A stretch of 56,405 bases of DNA, taken from positions 1-56,405 of the forward strand of contig NZ_AGBF01000031.1 in the NCBI RefSeq assembly GCF_000225525.1. Direction: 5' to 3'. The position numbers and the translations under genes are program-made. Source of the DNA: Streptomyces zinciresistens K42. Its GTDB lineage: Bacteria; Actinomycetota; Actinomycetes; Streptomycetales; Streptomycetaceae. Position 1 is the first letter of the stretch; every line of letters begins with the position of its first letter. The notes under the pieces are model-generated. The model saw nothing but the letters and a program-made list of their open reading frames with translations. It was not told the DNA's origin and did no database searches. This document shows positions 18,069-26,661 of this stretch, in pieces.

Positions 18069-19007
18069 ATGAACGGCTCGCGTATCGCCGCAGTCGGCCA
18101 CTACCAGCCCGCCAGGGTGCTCACCAACGAGGAACTGGCGGGCATGGTCGACACCAGTGACGCGTGGATCACCTCCCGGGTGGGCATCCGCACGCGGCAC
18201 ATCGCAGGCCCCGACGAGCCGGTCGACGAACTCGCCGGGCACGCAGCCGCCAAGGCGCTCGCCGCGGCGGGCATGCTGCCCGCCGACATCGACCTCGTCC
18301 TGGTCGCCACCTCCACCGCGGTCGACCGCTCCCCGAACATGGCCGCGCGGGTGGCGGCCCGGCTGGGCATCCCCTCGCCCGCCGTGATGGACCTCAACGT
18401 GGTCTGCGCCGGGTTCACCCACGCGCTGGCCACCGCCGACCACGCCGTGCGCGCGGGAGCCGCGACCCGCGCCCTGGTGATCGGCGCGGACAAGATGTCC
18501 GAGGTGACCGACTGGAGCGACCGCACCACCTGCGTCCTGGTGGGCGACGGCGCCGGCGCCGCCGTCGTCGAGGCGTCCGCGGAGCCCGGCATCGGTCCGG
18601 TGCTGTGGGGGTCGGTGCCCGAGATGGGGCACGCCGTGCGCATCGAGGGCCAGCCCGCGCGGTTCGCGCAGGAGGGCCAGAGCGTCTACCGCTGGGCGAC
18701 CACCCGGCTCCCCGCGATCGCGCGCCGGGCCTGCGAACGGGCCGGCCTCGCGCCCGCCGACCTCGCGGGCGTGGTGCTGCACCAGGCCAACCTGCGCATC
18801 ATCGAGCCGCTCGCCGAGAAGATCGGCGCCGTCAACGCCGTCGTGGCCCGCGATGTCACCGAGTCCGGCAACACCTCCGCGGCCAGCATTCCGCTCGCGT
18901 TCTCCAAGCTCGTGGAGCAGGGGCGGATCTCCAGCGGCGACCCCGTGCTGCTCTTCGGCTTCGGCGGCAACCTGTCGTACGCCGGTCAGGTCGTGCGCTG
19001 CCCCTGA
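18069..19007 (+). CDS. Ketoacyl-ACP synthase III family protein (FabH paralogue)
   Basis: 312 residues from ATG 18069, preceded by GAGGGGATC. The thiolase fold has the complete KAS III triad: Cys113 (NVVCAGFTHAL), His238 (LHQANLRI) and Asn268 (ESGNTSAAS), plus the C-terminal GFGGNLSYAGQV. It condenses an acyl-CoA with malonyl-ACP in FabH; isolated paralogues also make special starters or transfer acyl groups. It is not beside other fatty acid synthase genes, so a housekeeping FabH role is unlikely. Its neighbours are the OFA transporter and the GntR gene. The stop codon runs straight into a tandem repeat array. Confidence 0.9.
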   Translation: MNGSRIAAVGHYQPARVLTNEELAGMVDTSDAWITSRVGIRTRHIAGPDEPVDELAGHAAAKALAAAGMLPADIDLVLVATSTAVDRSPNMAARVAARLGIPSPAVMDLNVVCAGFTHALATADHAVRAGAATRALVIGADKMSEVTDWSDRTTCVLVGDGAGAAVVEASAEPGIGPVLWGSVPEMGHAVRIEGQPARFAQEGQSVYRWATTRLPAIARRACERAGLAPADLAGVVLHQANLRIIEPLAEKIGAVNAVVARDVTESGNTSAASIPLAFSKLVEQGRISSGDPVLLFGFGGNLSYAGQVVRCP

Positions 19008-19215
19008 CGCCGGACGCCTGCCTGACGGCGGACGCTGCCTGACGCCTGCCTGACGGCGGACGCTGCCTGACGCCTGCCTGACGGCGGACGCTGCCGGACG
19101 CCTGCCTGACGGCGGACGCTGCCTGACGGCGGACGCTGCCGGACGCCGGACGCCTGGCGCGTGACGGTGGACGCCGGATGTCTGACGCCGGGCGGCCTGA
19201 CGGCGGGCGTCCGGG
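19003..19215. repeat. Degenerate GC-rich tandem repeat array
   Basis: A block built from variations of TGACGSCGGACGCTGCC. Two clean 28-nt copies lie at 19024-19051 and 19052-19079 (each starts GACGGCGGACGCTGCC and ends CGCCTGCCT), with a third, slightly changed copy at 19080-19107 and shorter, decayed copies to about 19215. It starts at the stop codon of the FabH-like gene and fills most of the gap to the GntR promoter. It contains many TGA triplets and no credible gene. Confidence 0.85.
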
Positions 19216-19258
19216 GTGTGATGTGACCGACTCCCCGGCCCCCTGGCCCCTGTGCGCC

Positions 19259-19290
19259 GTAGACTGTAGACGAAAGACAATCGATACTGG
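19259..19290. promoter_or_regulatory. Predicted autoregulatory FCD-GntR operator
   Basis: GACTGTAGACGAAAGACAAT (from 19262) shares CTGTAGAC with the reverse complement of the site at 16324-16339 (ATACTGTAGACAATAT). It lies 60-90 nt upstream of the GntR start codon, and ATACTGG follows at 19284. An AT-richer island in GC-rich DNA. Confidence 0.5.
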
Positions 19291-19350
19291 CTTTCGGTGA
19301 CGGTCGGCTACGGCACGCGGTCGCCCGGTGTCCGCCCAGGAGGGGAACCG

Positions 19351-20028
19351 ATGTTGTCGACAGGACTGCCGCAGGGTGCGGTACCCAAGCTCGAACGGCC
19401 CGGCCCGCTGCGCGACCGTGTCTACGAGGCGCTGCTGGAACTCATCACGACGCGCGCGCTCCAACCCGGTCAGCATCTGGTCGAGAGTGAACTGGCCGGT
19501 CATCTCGGGGTGTCGCGCCAGCCCGTGCGCGAGGCGCTCCAGCGGCTGAACACCGAGGGATGGGTCGATCTGCGGCCCGCACAGGGCGCGTTCGTGCACG
19601 AGCCGACCGAGGAGGAGGCCGACCAGCTCCTCACCGTCCGCACGCTGCTGGAAGCCGAGGCCGCCCGGCTCGCCGCGGCCCGCGCGGACAGCGCCGGCAT
19701 CACGACCCTCGAACAGCTGTGCGCGCAGGGCGAGGAGGCCGTCGCCGCGGACGACGTGGACACGGCCGTCGCGCTCAACGCACGGTTCCACGCCAAGATC
19801 ATGGAGCTGGCAGGCAACACGGTCCTCGCCGAACTCGCCGCCCAGGTCGACCGCCGTGTGCGCTGGTACTACACGCCGGTCGCCCGCCAGCGCGGCCACC
19901 AGTCCTGGATCGAGCACCGCGGGATGATCGCCGCCATCACCGCTCGTGACGAGCCGCGCGCCACCCGGCTGATGCGGGACCACACCGAGCACACCCGCCG
20001 CTCCTACCACGCCCGCCAGCAGGGCTGA
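19351..20028 (+). CDS. GntR-family regulator, FCD (FadR-type) subfamily
   Basis: 225 residues from ATG 19351 with AGGAGGGG 5 nt upstream. The winged helix (residues 17-80: LRDRVYEALLELITTRALQPGQ, then GVSRQPVREALQRLNTEGWVDL) is classic GntR. The all-helical FCD domain follows with the metal-site histidines in ARFHAKI, IEHRGMIAAI and MRDHTEHTRR; the usual Asp four residues before the first His is Asn here, a common variant. FCD regulators bind small carboxylates and repress nearby catabolic genes. Related operator-like sites upstream of this gene, the panE-fdh/transporter gap and the oxc/sucC gap suggest it controls oxalate and formate use; this is inference. Confidence 0.92.
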   Translation: MLSTGLPQGAVPKLERPGPLRDRVYEALLELITTRALQPGQHLVESELAGHLGVSRQPVREALQRLNTEGWVDLRPAQGAFVHEPTEEEADQLLTVRTLLEAEAARLAAARADSAGITTLEQLCAQGEEAVAADDVDTAVALNARFHAKIMELAGNTVLAELAAQVDRRVRWYYTPVARQRGHQSWIEHRGMIAAITARDEPRATRLMRDHTEHTRRSYHARQQG

Positions 20029-20098
20029 CGCGCAGCGCGCCACGGGGCTCGCGCGCGGTGTTCAGGACCGCGACGCGCGACGGCCGCCCCGGAACGGC

Positions 20099-20794
20099 TC
20101 AGGGTGGCGTGGTGCCGGTCGTGTCCGCGCGGGGCGTGGCCAGCTGGGTCCAGGTGCCCATCTCGCGCTGTTCGATCCGGGTGACGCTCGCGGCCAGGGC
20201 CTGGTCGCGGGTCTCCCGGTCGGCGTACGGCCGCGCACCCGTGTGGTACAGGCGGCGTTCGGCCTCCACCGCCTCGCGGGCCTCGCTGAAGCGGACGTAG
20301 TCCTCCTGCCAGTGGAAGACCGAGCGCAGCCCCGTGATCACGACGACGACGGCGCCCAGCACGGCGGGTATCTCGGCGTTGGTGGCCGTCAGCGCCGCCG
20401 TGACCGGGATCGCGGCGGAGGCGAGCAGCAGCAGCGTCTCGGACAGCCGGAAGGCGCGGCGGGCCTTCATGGCGGCGGTGCGGTACCAGTCGTACGAGCC
20501 GTTCGCCACGCGCAGGGCATAGCCGGCGCCGGGGTGTGCGCCGGGGTCCGGGTCGGCGGCTCCGGGCTCCGGGGCGGCGACGGTGGCGCCCGGGTCGGCG
20601 CCGGTCCGTGGTGCGGGGAGTGGTGGGGGTGTGGCCGCCGGCCGGGGTGTGGTGTCCGGCGGCGGGGCCGCCGCGTCCGGCGGGGGAGTGGCGTCCGGAG
20701 ACGGACCCGCGTCCCGGGAAGGGCTGGGCGCCGGGGTGTCCGCGCGGGTGCTCCGCGACGGGACCGGCTCACCGGCCGAGGATCCCTGAGCCAT
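20099..20794 (-). CDS. DUF4231 membrane protein with Pro-rich N-terminal tail
   Basis: 231 residues from ATG 20794 (GGGGGAG upstream). Residues 1-90 are a disordered tail rich in Pro, Ala and Ser (PAPSPSRDAGPSPDATPPP). The DUF4231 part follows: a soluble helix (YDWYRTAAMKARRAFRLSE), two membrane helices (TLLLLASAAIPVTAAL and IPAVLGAVVVVITGL), then FHWQEDYVRFSEAREAVEAERRLYHTGARPY, the family's conserved acidic/aromatic segment. These small inner-membrane proteins are of unknown function. It is convergent with the GntR gene and unrelated to the sugar transporter beside it. Confidence 0.82.
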   Translation of the reverse strand: MAQGSSAGEPVPSRSTRADTPAPSPSRDAGPSPDATPPPDAAAPPPDTTPRPAATPPPLPAPRTGADPGATVAAPEPGAADPDPGAHPGAGYALRVANGSYDWYRTAAMKARRAFRLSETLLLLASAAIPVTAALTATNAEIPAVLGAVVVVITGLRSVFHWQEDYVRFSEAREAVEAERRLYHTGARPYADRETRDQALAASVTRIEQREMGTWTQLATPRADTTGTTPP

Positions 20795-20936
20795 CCGTGC
20801 TCCCCCCACCGCAGTCCTTCGGGCAGGGAGAGCGTAGCCAACACGGCCCCGTTCCAAGCCCCTTGACGTGAATCCGTGGTCCCGCGAAGGGCGCTGCGGG
20901 CCGGCGTGGCGGTGACACGCCCCCTCTTTGTCCTGT

Positions 20937-20982
20937 GAGTGGGAAAAGTTGAGCACAATCTGTGCGCAACTTCTTCCCACTC
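20937..20982. promoter_or_regulatory. Long inverted repeat, probable ROK-regulator operator
   Basis: GAGTGGGAAAAGTTG (20937-20951) pairs with CAACTTCTTCCCACTC (20967-20982) with one bulged base, around a 15-nt centre. A TANNNT box (TACGTT, 20997-21002) follows, 71 nt before the ROK start. Size and place fit an autoregulatory site; a half-site relative occurs before the ebo cluster at 29054. Confidence 0.65.
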
Positions 20983-21072
20983 CCGGCAACCGCTGCTACG
21001 TTCCCCTCGAAAGCAGGTCACCCCGGTGGCCGGAATCAGGCGTGACAGGCCGAACGAGGCGGGGAGGGGCTC

Positions 21073-22263
21073 GTGAGACGGATGACGGCGCGACCCGCGA
21101 ACGCCCATCAGGCCAGGCTGCTCAAGCTGTTGCGCGACGGCGGCCCCAACTCCCGTGCCCAGCTCGGCGATCAGATCGACCTCTCACGGTCCAAGCTGGC
21201 CGTGGAGGTGGACCGGCTGCTGGAGACGGGCCTGGCGGTGGCCGACGGACTCGCCGCCTCGCGCGGCGGACGCCGTTCGCACAACATCCGGCTCAATCCC
21301 GAACTGCGCTTCCTCGGCGTCGACATCGGCGCGACCTCGGTCGACGTCGCCGTCACCAACGCCGAACTGGAGATCCTGGGCCATCTGAACCAGCCCATGG
21401 ACGTCCGCGAGGGACCGGTCGCGGTCTTCGAGCAGGTCCTCTCCATGGCGGCCAAGTTGAGGGCCACCGGCCTCGCGGAGGGATTCGACGGCGCCGGCAT
21501 CGGCGTCCCGGGTCCGGTCCGCTTCCCCGAGGGCGTCCCGGTGGCCCCGCCCATCATGCCCGGCTGGGACGGGTTCCCCGTACGGGAGGCCCTCAGCCAG
21601 GAACTGGGCTGCCCCGTCATGGTCGACAACGACGTGAACCTCATGGCGATGGGGGAGCGGCACGCGGGCGTCGCACGCTCCGTGGGCGACTTCCTCTGCG
21701 TCAAGATCGGCACCGGTATCGGCTGCGGCATCGTCGCGGGCGGAGACGTCCACCGCGGTGTCACCGGCAGCGCGGGCGACATCGGGCACATCCAGGCCGT
21801 GCCCGAAGGCCGCCCCTGCGCCTGCGGCAACCGGGGCTGTCTGGAGGCCCACTTCAGCGGGGCGGCCCTCGCCCGGGACGCCGTGGAGGCGGCCGAGCAG
21901 GGGCTGTCGGAGGAACTCGCCGCCCGGCTGGCCGCCAACGGCACCCTCACCGCCGTCGACGTCGCCGCGGCCGCCGCCGCGGGCGACGCCACCGCCCTCG
22001 CCCTGATCCGGGAGGGCGGCAACCGGGTCGGCCAGGTCATCGCCGCACTCGTCAGCTTCTTCAACCCCGGCCTGGTGGTGATCGGCGGCGGGGTGACCGG
22101 CCTCGGCCACACCCTGCTCGCCGCGATCCGCACTCAGGTCTACCGCCAGTCGCTGCCCCTGGCGACCGGCAACCTGCCCATCGTCCTGGGCGAGTTGGGC
22201 CCCACCGCCGGAGTCATCGGCGCCGCCCGCCTGATCAGCGACCACCTGTTCTCACCCGCGTAG
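21073..22263 (+). CDS. ROK-family transcriptional regulator
   Basis: 396 residues from GTG 21073 behind GGGAGGGG; an ATG three codons later is an alternative. Residues 5-75 form a MarR-like winged helix (NSRAQLGDQIDLSRSKLAVEVDRLLETGL). The sugar-kinase-like ROK domain follows: GVDIGATSVDVAVT, GIGVPGPV, VDNDVNLMA with the Asp of the sugar site, and the zinc motif CACGNRGCLE with the preceding GDIGH. Such proteins sense sugars and repress their uptake operons. It is directly upstream and in line with the ABC sugar importer, so it is most likely the importer's regulator, with its own operator in the promoter region. Confidence 0.92.
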   Translation: MRRMTARPANAHQARLLKLLRDGGPNSRAQLGDQIDLSRSKLAVEVDRLLETGLAVADGLAASRGGRRSHNIRLNPELRFLGVDIGATSVDVAVTNAELEILGHLNQPMDVREGPVAVFEQVLSMAAKLRATGLAEGFDGAGIGVPGPVRFPEGVPVAPPIMPGWDGFPVREALSQELGCPVMVDNDVNLMAMGERHAGVARSVGDFLCVKIGTGIGCGIVAGGDVHRGVTGSAGDIGHIQAVPEGRPCACGNRGCLEAHFSGAALARDAVEAAEQGLSEELAARLAANGTLTAVDVAAAAAAGDATALALIREGGNRVGQVIAALVSFFNPGLVVIGGGVTGLGHTLLAAIRTQVYRQSLPLATGNLPIVLGELGPTAGVIGAARLISDHLFSPA

Positions 22264-22510
22264 GCACCCGCTCCGCCCTTCCACCCGCGCACGTACCCGG
22301 TCCGCTCCCCGTCCGCACAGACATCCGCTCGACCTGGTCGGCCCGCACCGCCCGCCGCTCCGCCCCGGCCTGAAATCGGCCCAAGCGCATCCGCGTTCCG
22401 CTCCTCCCGGCAGTCGAGACGGGTCCTCGCGCACCGCCCGCTGCCCCGACCCGCCCTGCCTCGCCCCGCGCTGCCCTGAAACCGGCCCGCACGCCCGCCA
22501 GGGGGACCTC

Positions 22511-24031
22511 ATGGCACCAGAACCACCGCTGCTCAGCATGACCACCATCACCAAGTCGTTCCCGGGTGTCCGTGCCCTCGACGGCGTGGACCTCGACGTC
22601 CAGGCCGGTGAGGTGCACTGCCTGCTCGGCCAGAACGGCGCGGGCAAGTCGACCCTCATCAAGGTCCTGGCCGGCGCCCACCAGCCCGACACCGGCAGCA
22701 TCCGCTGGCGCGGCGAGGAGGTCACCCTCCGCTCGCCGATCACCGCGATGCGCCTGGGCATCGCCACGATCTACCAGGAACTCGACCTGGTCGAGCACCT
22801 GTCGGTCGCCGAGAACGTCCACCTCGGCCATGAACCCACGGCCGCCGGATTCGTCGTCCGCGGCAGGGCGGCGCGGGAGGCGACGGCCGCGCTGCTCGCA
22901 CGGCTCGGGCACCCGGAGATCGCTCCGGGCCGGCTGGTGGGGGAACTGTCCGCCGCACAGCGGCAGATCGTCTCCATGGCACGGGCCCTCTCGCACGACG
23001 TACGGCTCATCGTGATGGACGAGCCGTCCGCGGCGCTGGACCCGGACGAGGTCGACAACCTCTTCCGGATCGTCGGGGACCTCACCGCGGCCGGCGTCGC
23101 CGTCGTCTACATCTCGCACCGCCTGGAGGAGATCCGCCGGATCGGGGACCGGGTGACCGTGCTCAAGGACGGACGGGCCGTCGCGGGCGGACTCCCGGCG
23201 AGGACGACACCGACACGGGACGTCGTGGCGATGATGACGGGCCGCACCGTCGAGTACGTCTTCCCCGAACGGCCCGCGCGGGACCCGGCCGCGGGCGCAC
23301 CGCTGCTGGAGGTGCGAGGGCTGGCCAGGGACGGGGAGTTCGAGCCCCTGGACCTCACCGTGCGCGCCGGGGAGATCGTCGGGCTCGCGGGACTCGTGGG
23401 CTCAGGCCGCTCCGAGATCCTGGAGACGGTCTACGGCGCCCGCAGACCCGATGCGGGCCAAGTCGTCGTGGAGGGACGCCCGTTGAAGCCCGGTAGTGTG
23501 CGGGCCGCTGTGCGCGCCGGACTCGGGCTCGCCCCCGAGGAACGCAAGGCACAGGCCCTGCTGATGCTGGAGTCCGTCACCCGAAACGTCTCGGTCTCCT
23601 CGATGTCCCGCTTCTCGCGCGGCGGCTGGATCGACCGGGCCGCCGAACTCGCGGCGGCCCGCGCCGCCACCCGCGAACTGTCGCTGCGGCCCGACAGCCC
23701 GGCCGCCCCGGTGCGCACCCTCTCCGGCGGCAACCAGCAGAAGGCGGTCCTGGCCCGCTGGCTGCTGCGCGGCTGCCGCGTCCTGCTCCTGGACGAACCC
23801 ACCCGCGGCGTCGACGTCGGCGCGCGGGCCGAACTGTACGCGGTCGTCAGGCGGTTGGCCGACGAAGGGCGCGCCGTGCTGCTGGTCTCCAGTGAGGTCC
23901 CCGAAGTCCTGGGCCTCGCCGACCGCGTCCTGGTGCTGCGCGAGGGCCGGGTCGTCCACACGGCACCCGCGCGCGAACTCGACGAACACCGCGTACTCGA
24001 CCTCGTCATGGAAGGAAGCCCGGCGTCATGA
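22511..24031 (+). CDS. Sugar ABC transporter ATP-binding protein (RbsA/MglA type)
   Basis: 506 residues with two fused nucleotide-binding domains. First: Walker A GQNGAGKST (40-48), LSAAQ signature and LIVMDEPSAAL. Second: a degenerate P-loop GLVGSGRSE, intact LSGGNQQKAVLARWL signature and LLLDEPTRGVD. The imperfect second P-loop and a first signature of LSAAQ are usual for the CUT2 class, which imports monosaccharides and polyols. The start ATG follows AGGGGGAC. The stop overlaps the permease start by 4 nt (ATGA), so the two are translationally coupled. Confidence 0.95.
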   Translation: MAPEPPLLSMTTITKSFPGVRALDGVDLDVQAGEVHCLLGQNGAGKSTLIKVLAGAHQPDTGSIRWRGEEVTLRSPITAMRLGIATIYQELDLVEHLSVAENVHLGHEPTAAGFVVRGRAAREATAALLARLGHPEIAPGRLVGELSAAQRQIVSMARALSHDVRLIVMDEPSAALDPDEVDNLFRIVGDLTAAGVAVVYISHRLEEIRRIGDRVTVLKDGRAVAGGLPARTTPTRDVVAMMTGRTVEYVFPERPARDPAAGAPLLEVRGLARDGEFEPLDLTVRAGEIVGLAGLVGSGRSEILETVYGARRPDAGQVVVEGRPLKPGSVRAAVRAGLGLAPEERKAQALLMLESVTRNVSVSSMSRFSRGGWIDRAAELAAARAATRELSLRPDSPAAPVRTLSGGNQQKAVLARWLLRGCRVLLLDEPTRGVDVGARAELYAVVRRLADEGRAVLLVSSEVPEVLGLADRVLVLREGRVVHTAPARELDEHRVLDLVMEGSPAS

Positions 24032-25047
24032 CGCAGCACGCCTCCCCGCCCCGGGACAGCACCGGCAAGGTGCCGTCGGCCGGAGCGCCGCCCGTCCGGC
24101 GGAGCCTCATCGCCCACGCGGACGTGCGGATCCTCTCCCTGCTCGGCGTCCTCGCCGCGCTGATCCTGATCGGCGGCATCACCAGGCCGGACGAGTTCCT
24201 GGACACCCGCAACCTCCAACTCGTCCTCACCCAGGCATCGGTGATCGGCGTCGTCACCGTCGGCATGACGTTCGTCATCATCTCCGGCGGCATCGATCTG
24301 TCCGTCGGCGCGATCGTCGCCCTGGCCTCGGTGTGGGCGACCACGGTCGCCACCCAGGAGTACGGCTTCGCCGGCATCCTCTTCACGGCGGTCATCGTCG
24401 GAGTGGGCTGCGGACTGGTCAACGGACTGCTCGTCGCCTACGGGGCGATGGTGCCGTTCATCGCCACGCTCGCCATGCTCGCCTCCGCGCGCGGCCTGGC
24501 CCTGCAGATCACCGACGGCAGGACGCAGATCGTCACCCTCCCCTCCGTCCTCGACCTCGGCGAGCGCGACGCGTACGTCCTCGGAGTCCCGCCGCTGGTC
24601 ATGGTGTTCGCGGTCGTGACGATCATCGGCTGGCTCGTTCTCAACCGCACGACGTTCGGCCGGCGCTCGGTCGCCGTCGGCGGCAACGCGGAGGCGGCCC
24701 GCCTCGCCGGCATCGACGTCCGGCGCCAGCGCCTCTACCTCTATCTGCTGTCCGGCCTGTGCTGCGGCATCGCCGCCTTCCTGCTGATCGTCCTGTCGGG
24801 CTCCGGCCAGAACACCAACGGCAACCTCTACGAACTCGACGCCATCGCGGCCGCGATCATCGGCGGCACCCTGCTCAGCGGGGGCCGCGGCACCATCGTC
24901 GGCTCGGTGCTCGGCGTCCTGATCTTCACCACGATCACCAACATCTTCGCCCTGAACAACCTGCAGAGCGACGTCCAGCAGATCGCCAAGGGCGCGATCA
25001 TCGTCGCCGCCGTGCTGGTCCAGCGCCGTACCGCGAGCACGACCTGA
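24028..25047 (+). CDS. Sugar ABC transporter permease (RbsC type)
   Basis: 339 residues with a polar N-terminal tail of about 40 residues and nine or ten membrane segments. The CUT2 permease signature is visible: GGIDLSVGAIVALASVWAT (about 90-108), the EAA-like loop RSVAVGGNAEAARLAGIDVRRQRLYLY, and ELDAIAAAIIGGTLLSGGRG near the C-terminus. It forms the homodimeric channel for the ATP-binding subunit upstream. It is followed after 17 nt by the binding protein. Confidence 0.95.
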   Translation: MTQHASPPRDSTGKVPSAGAPPVRRSLIAHADVRILSLLGVLAALILIGGITRPDEFLDTRNLQLVLTQASVIGVVTVGMTFVIISGGIDLSVGAIVALASVWATTVATQEYGFAGILFTAVIVGVGCGLVNGLLVAYGAMVPFIATLAMLASARGLALQITDGRTQIVTLPSVLDLGERDAYVLGVPPLVMVFAVVTIIGWLVLNRTTFGRRSVAVGGNAEAARLAGIDVRRQRLYLYLLSGLCCGIAAFLLIVLSGSGQNTNGNLYELDAIAAAIIGGTLLSGGRGTIVGSVLGVLIFTTITNIFALNNLQSDVQQIAKGAIIVAAVLVQRRTASTT

Positions 25048-25064
25048 GGAAAGGGTCCACCGCC

Positions 25065-26102
25065 ATGCCAGAACTCACCAGTCGCAGAGGGCTGCTGTTC
25101 GGAACCGCCGCCGTGGGCGCCGGTGCCCTCCTTACGGGTTGCACCAGCAACGAGTCGAGCGACGAGCCGGCCGCGAACGGCCAGCCCGCCGCGGCCGACA
25201 AGCCCGGCAAGCCGGTCACCATCGGCTTCGCCGGACCGCAGGCGGACCACGGCTGGCTCAACGCGATCAACGACAACGCCGAGCGCCGCGCGAAGAAGTA
25301 CTCCGACGTCACCCTGGAGATCACCGAGGGCTCCAACGACACCGCCGCGCAGATCGGCCAGATCGAGACGCTGATCAACAAGAAGGTCGACGTCCTGGTG
25401 GTGCTGCCCGCCGACGGCAAGGCGCTCACCCAGGTCGGCCTGAAGGCCATGCGCGCCGGCATCCCGGTCGTCAACCTCGACCGGATCTTCAACACCCCTC
25501 AGGCGTACCGCTGTTGGATCGGCGGCGACAACTACGGCATGGGCCTCAACGCCGGCCACTACATCGGCCGGAAGCTCAAGGGGAAGTCCGGCGCCCGGGT
25601 CGTGGAACTGGCCGGGCTGGACAACCTGGAGCTGACCAAGCAGCGCACCCAGGGCTTCGACGACGCCCTGAAGAACTACCCGAACATCACGAAGGTGGCC
25701 CGCCAGGCCGCCGAGTTCACGGTGGAGTCCGGGCAGGCCAAGATGGCTCAACTGCTCCAGGCCCAGTCGTCGTTCGACGCGCTGTGGAACCACGACGACG
25801 ACCAGGGCGTGGGCGCCCTGCGCGCCATCGAGCAGGCGGGGCGCGACGGCTTCCTGATGGTCGGCGGCGCGGGCGCGCTCTCCGCCTTCCAGGCCATCAA
25901 GAAGGACGACGGCGTCCTGAAGGCCACGGTGCTGTACCCGCCGACCATGGCCGCCTCCGCCATCGACCTGGCCCGTGCGCTGGGCCAGGGCAAGGGCGTC
26001 GGCGGCCTGGCCGAGTTCGAGATCCCGGCGTCCCTCACGCTCTACTCGGCGGTCGTCGACAAGGAGAACGTCGACCGCTACATGCCCACCGGCTTCAAGT
26101 GA
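25065..26102 (+). CDS. Sugar-binding lipoprotein of the ABC transporter (Peripla_BP_4 type)
   Basis: 345 residues. The N-terminus has SRRGLLFG (twin arginine) and a lipobox LLTGC with the modified Cys at about residue 26, so it is probably a Tat-exported lipoprotein. After a Ser/Ala/Pro-rich linker comes the type I periplasmic-binding fold: TIGFAGPQADHGWLNAINDNA, DVLVVLPADGKALTQ, GIPVVNLDRIF, and WNHDDDQGVGALRAI with the sugar-contacting acidic cluster. It captures the substrate outside the membrane for the RbsA/RbsC-like pair. The ligand cannot be read from sequence; the downstream dehydrogenase and isomerase suggest a polyol or unusual monosaccharide. Confidence 0.93.
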   Translation: MPELTSRRGLLFGTAAVGAGALLTGCTSNESSDEPAANGQPAAADKPGKPVTIGFAGPQADHGWLNAINDNAERRAKKYSDVTLEITEGSNDTAAQIGQIETLINKKVDVLVVLPADGKALTQVGLKAMRAGIPVVNLDRIFNTPQAYRCWIGGDNYGMGLNAGHYIGRKLKGKSGARVVELAGLDNLELTKQRTQGFDDALKNYPNITKVARQAAEFTVESGQAKMAQLLQAQSSFDALWNHDDDQGVGALRAIEQAGRDGFLMVGGAGALSAFQAIKKDDGVLKATVLYPPTMAASAIDLARALGQGKGVGGLAEFEIPASLTLYSAVVDKENVDRYMPTGFK

Positions 26103-26661
26103 GGCGCCCCCGCCCGACGGCGACGTGGGGGCCGGCGGGCGGGACGGGGAGCGTGCGCGGGACCGGCCCGGGGGAGCCGCTGCCGACCGGCGACCGCCGG
26201 TTGGCGGTTGGCGGTCGGCAGCGGGCAGCCGGGGGCGGGGTCCGCTGCGCGGGCGCTGCCGGGTGGCTGGGAGGCGGGGGGTGCGCCGATGCGGCACGCA
26301 CCTGCGTGGGCGCACCGGTGTGGTGCGCACCTGTGGGGGCGCATCTGCGTGGCGCGCTCCCGCACGAGGGGGCGTACGCCTTGCACCGCCGTTGCCGGGC
26401 GTACGCCGTGTGCCCGGACGGGCGTACGCCGTGTGCCCGGCCTGGGGCGTGCGCCCGTGCACCTGCTCAAGGGTCTGCGGGTGTACGCCCGTGCACCCGG
26501 CCCGGGGTGTAGGCCGGGTACGCGGTCCGGGGCCCGCGCCGCCCACCTGGCACGAGGCGGGCGTACTGCTCCCGCCGGGACCGTCCGGTGCCGCCGGCAG
26601 GCCCCGGCGACGCCCCCGGCCCCACCCCCCACCGCGGCACGACGACTAGGAGGACCATCGG
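26103..26661. other. Gene-free 559-nt gap with short GC-rich direct repeats
   Basis: No credible gene on either strand. Two exact copies of a 21-nt element (GGGCGTACGCCGTGTGCCCG plus one G) lie at 26397-26417 and 26420-26440, with decayed relatives to about 26520 (GTGTACGCCCGTGCACCCGG). Alternating pyrimidine-purine GCGCAC/GTGCGC patches surround them. An AGGAGG ribosome site for the next gene lies at 26648-26653. The repeats suggest local slippage rather than regulation. Confidence 0.6.

Noticed and set aside
19003..19215. Tandem array as a CRISPR
   Set aside because: No unique spacers between the units; copies are contiguous and degenerate, and no cas gene is in the window.
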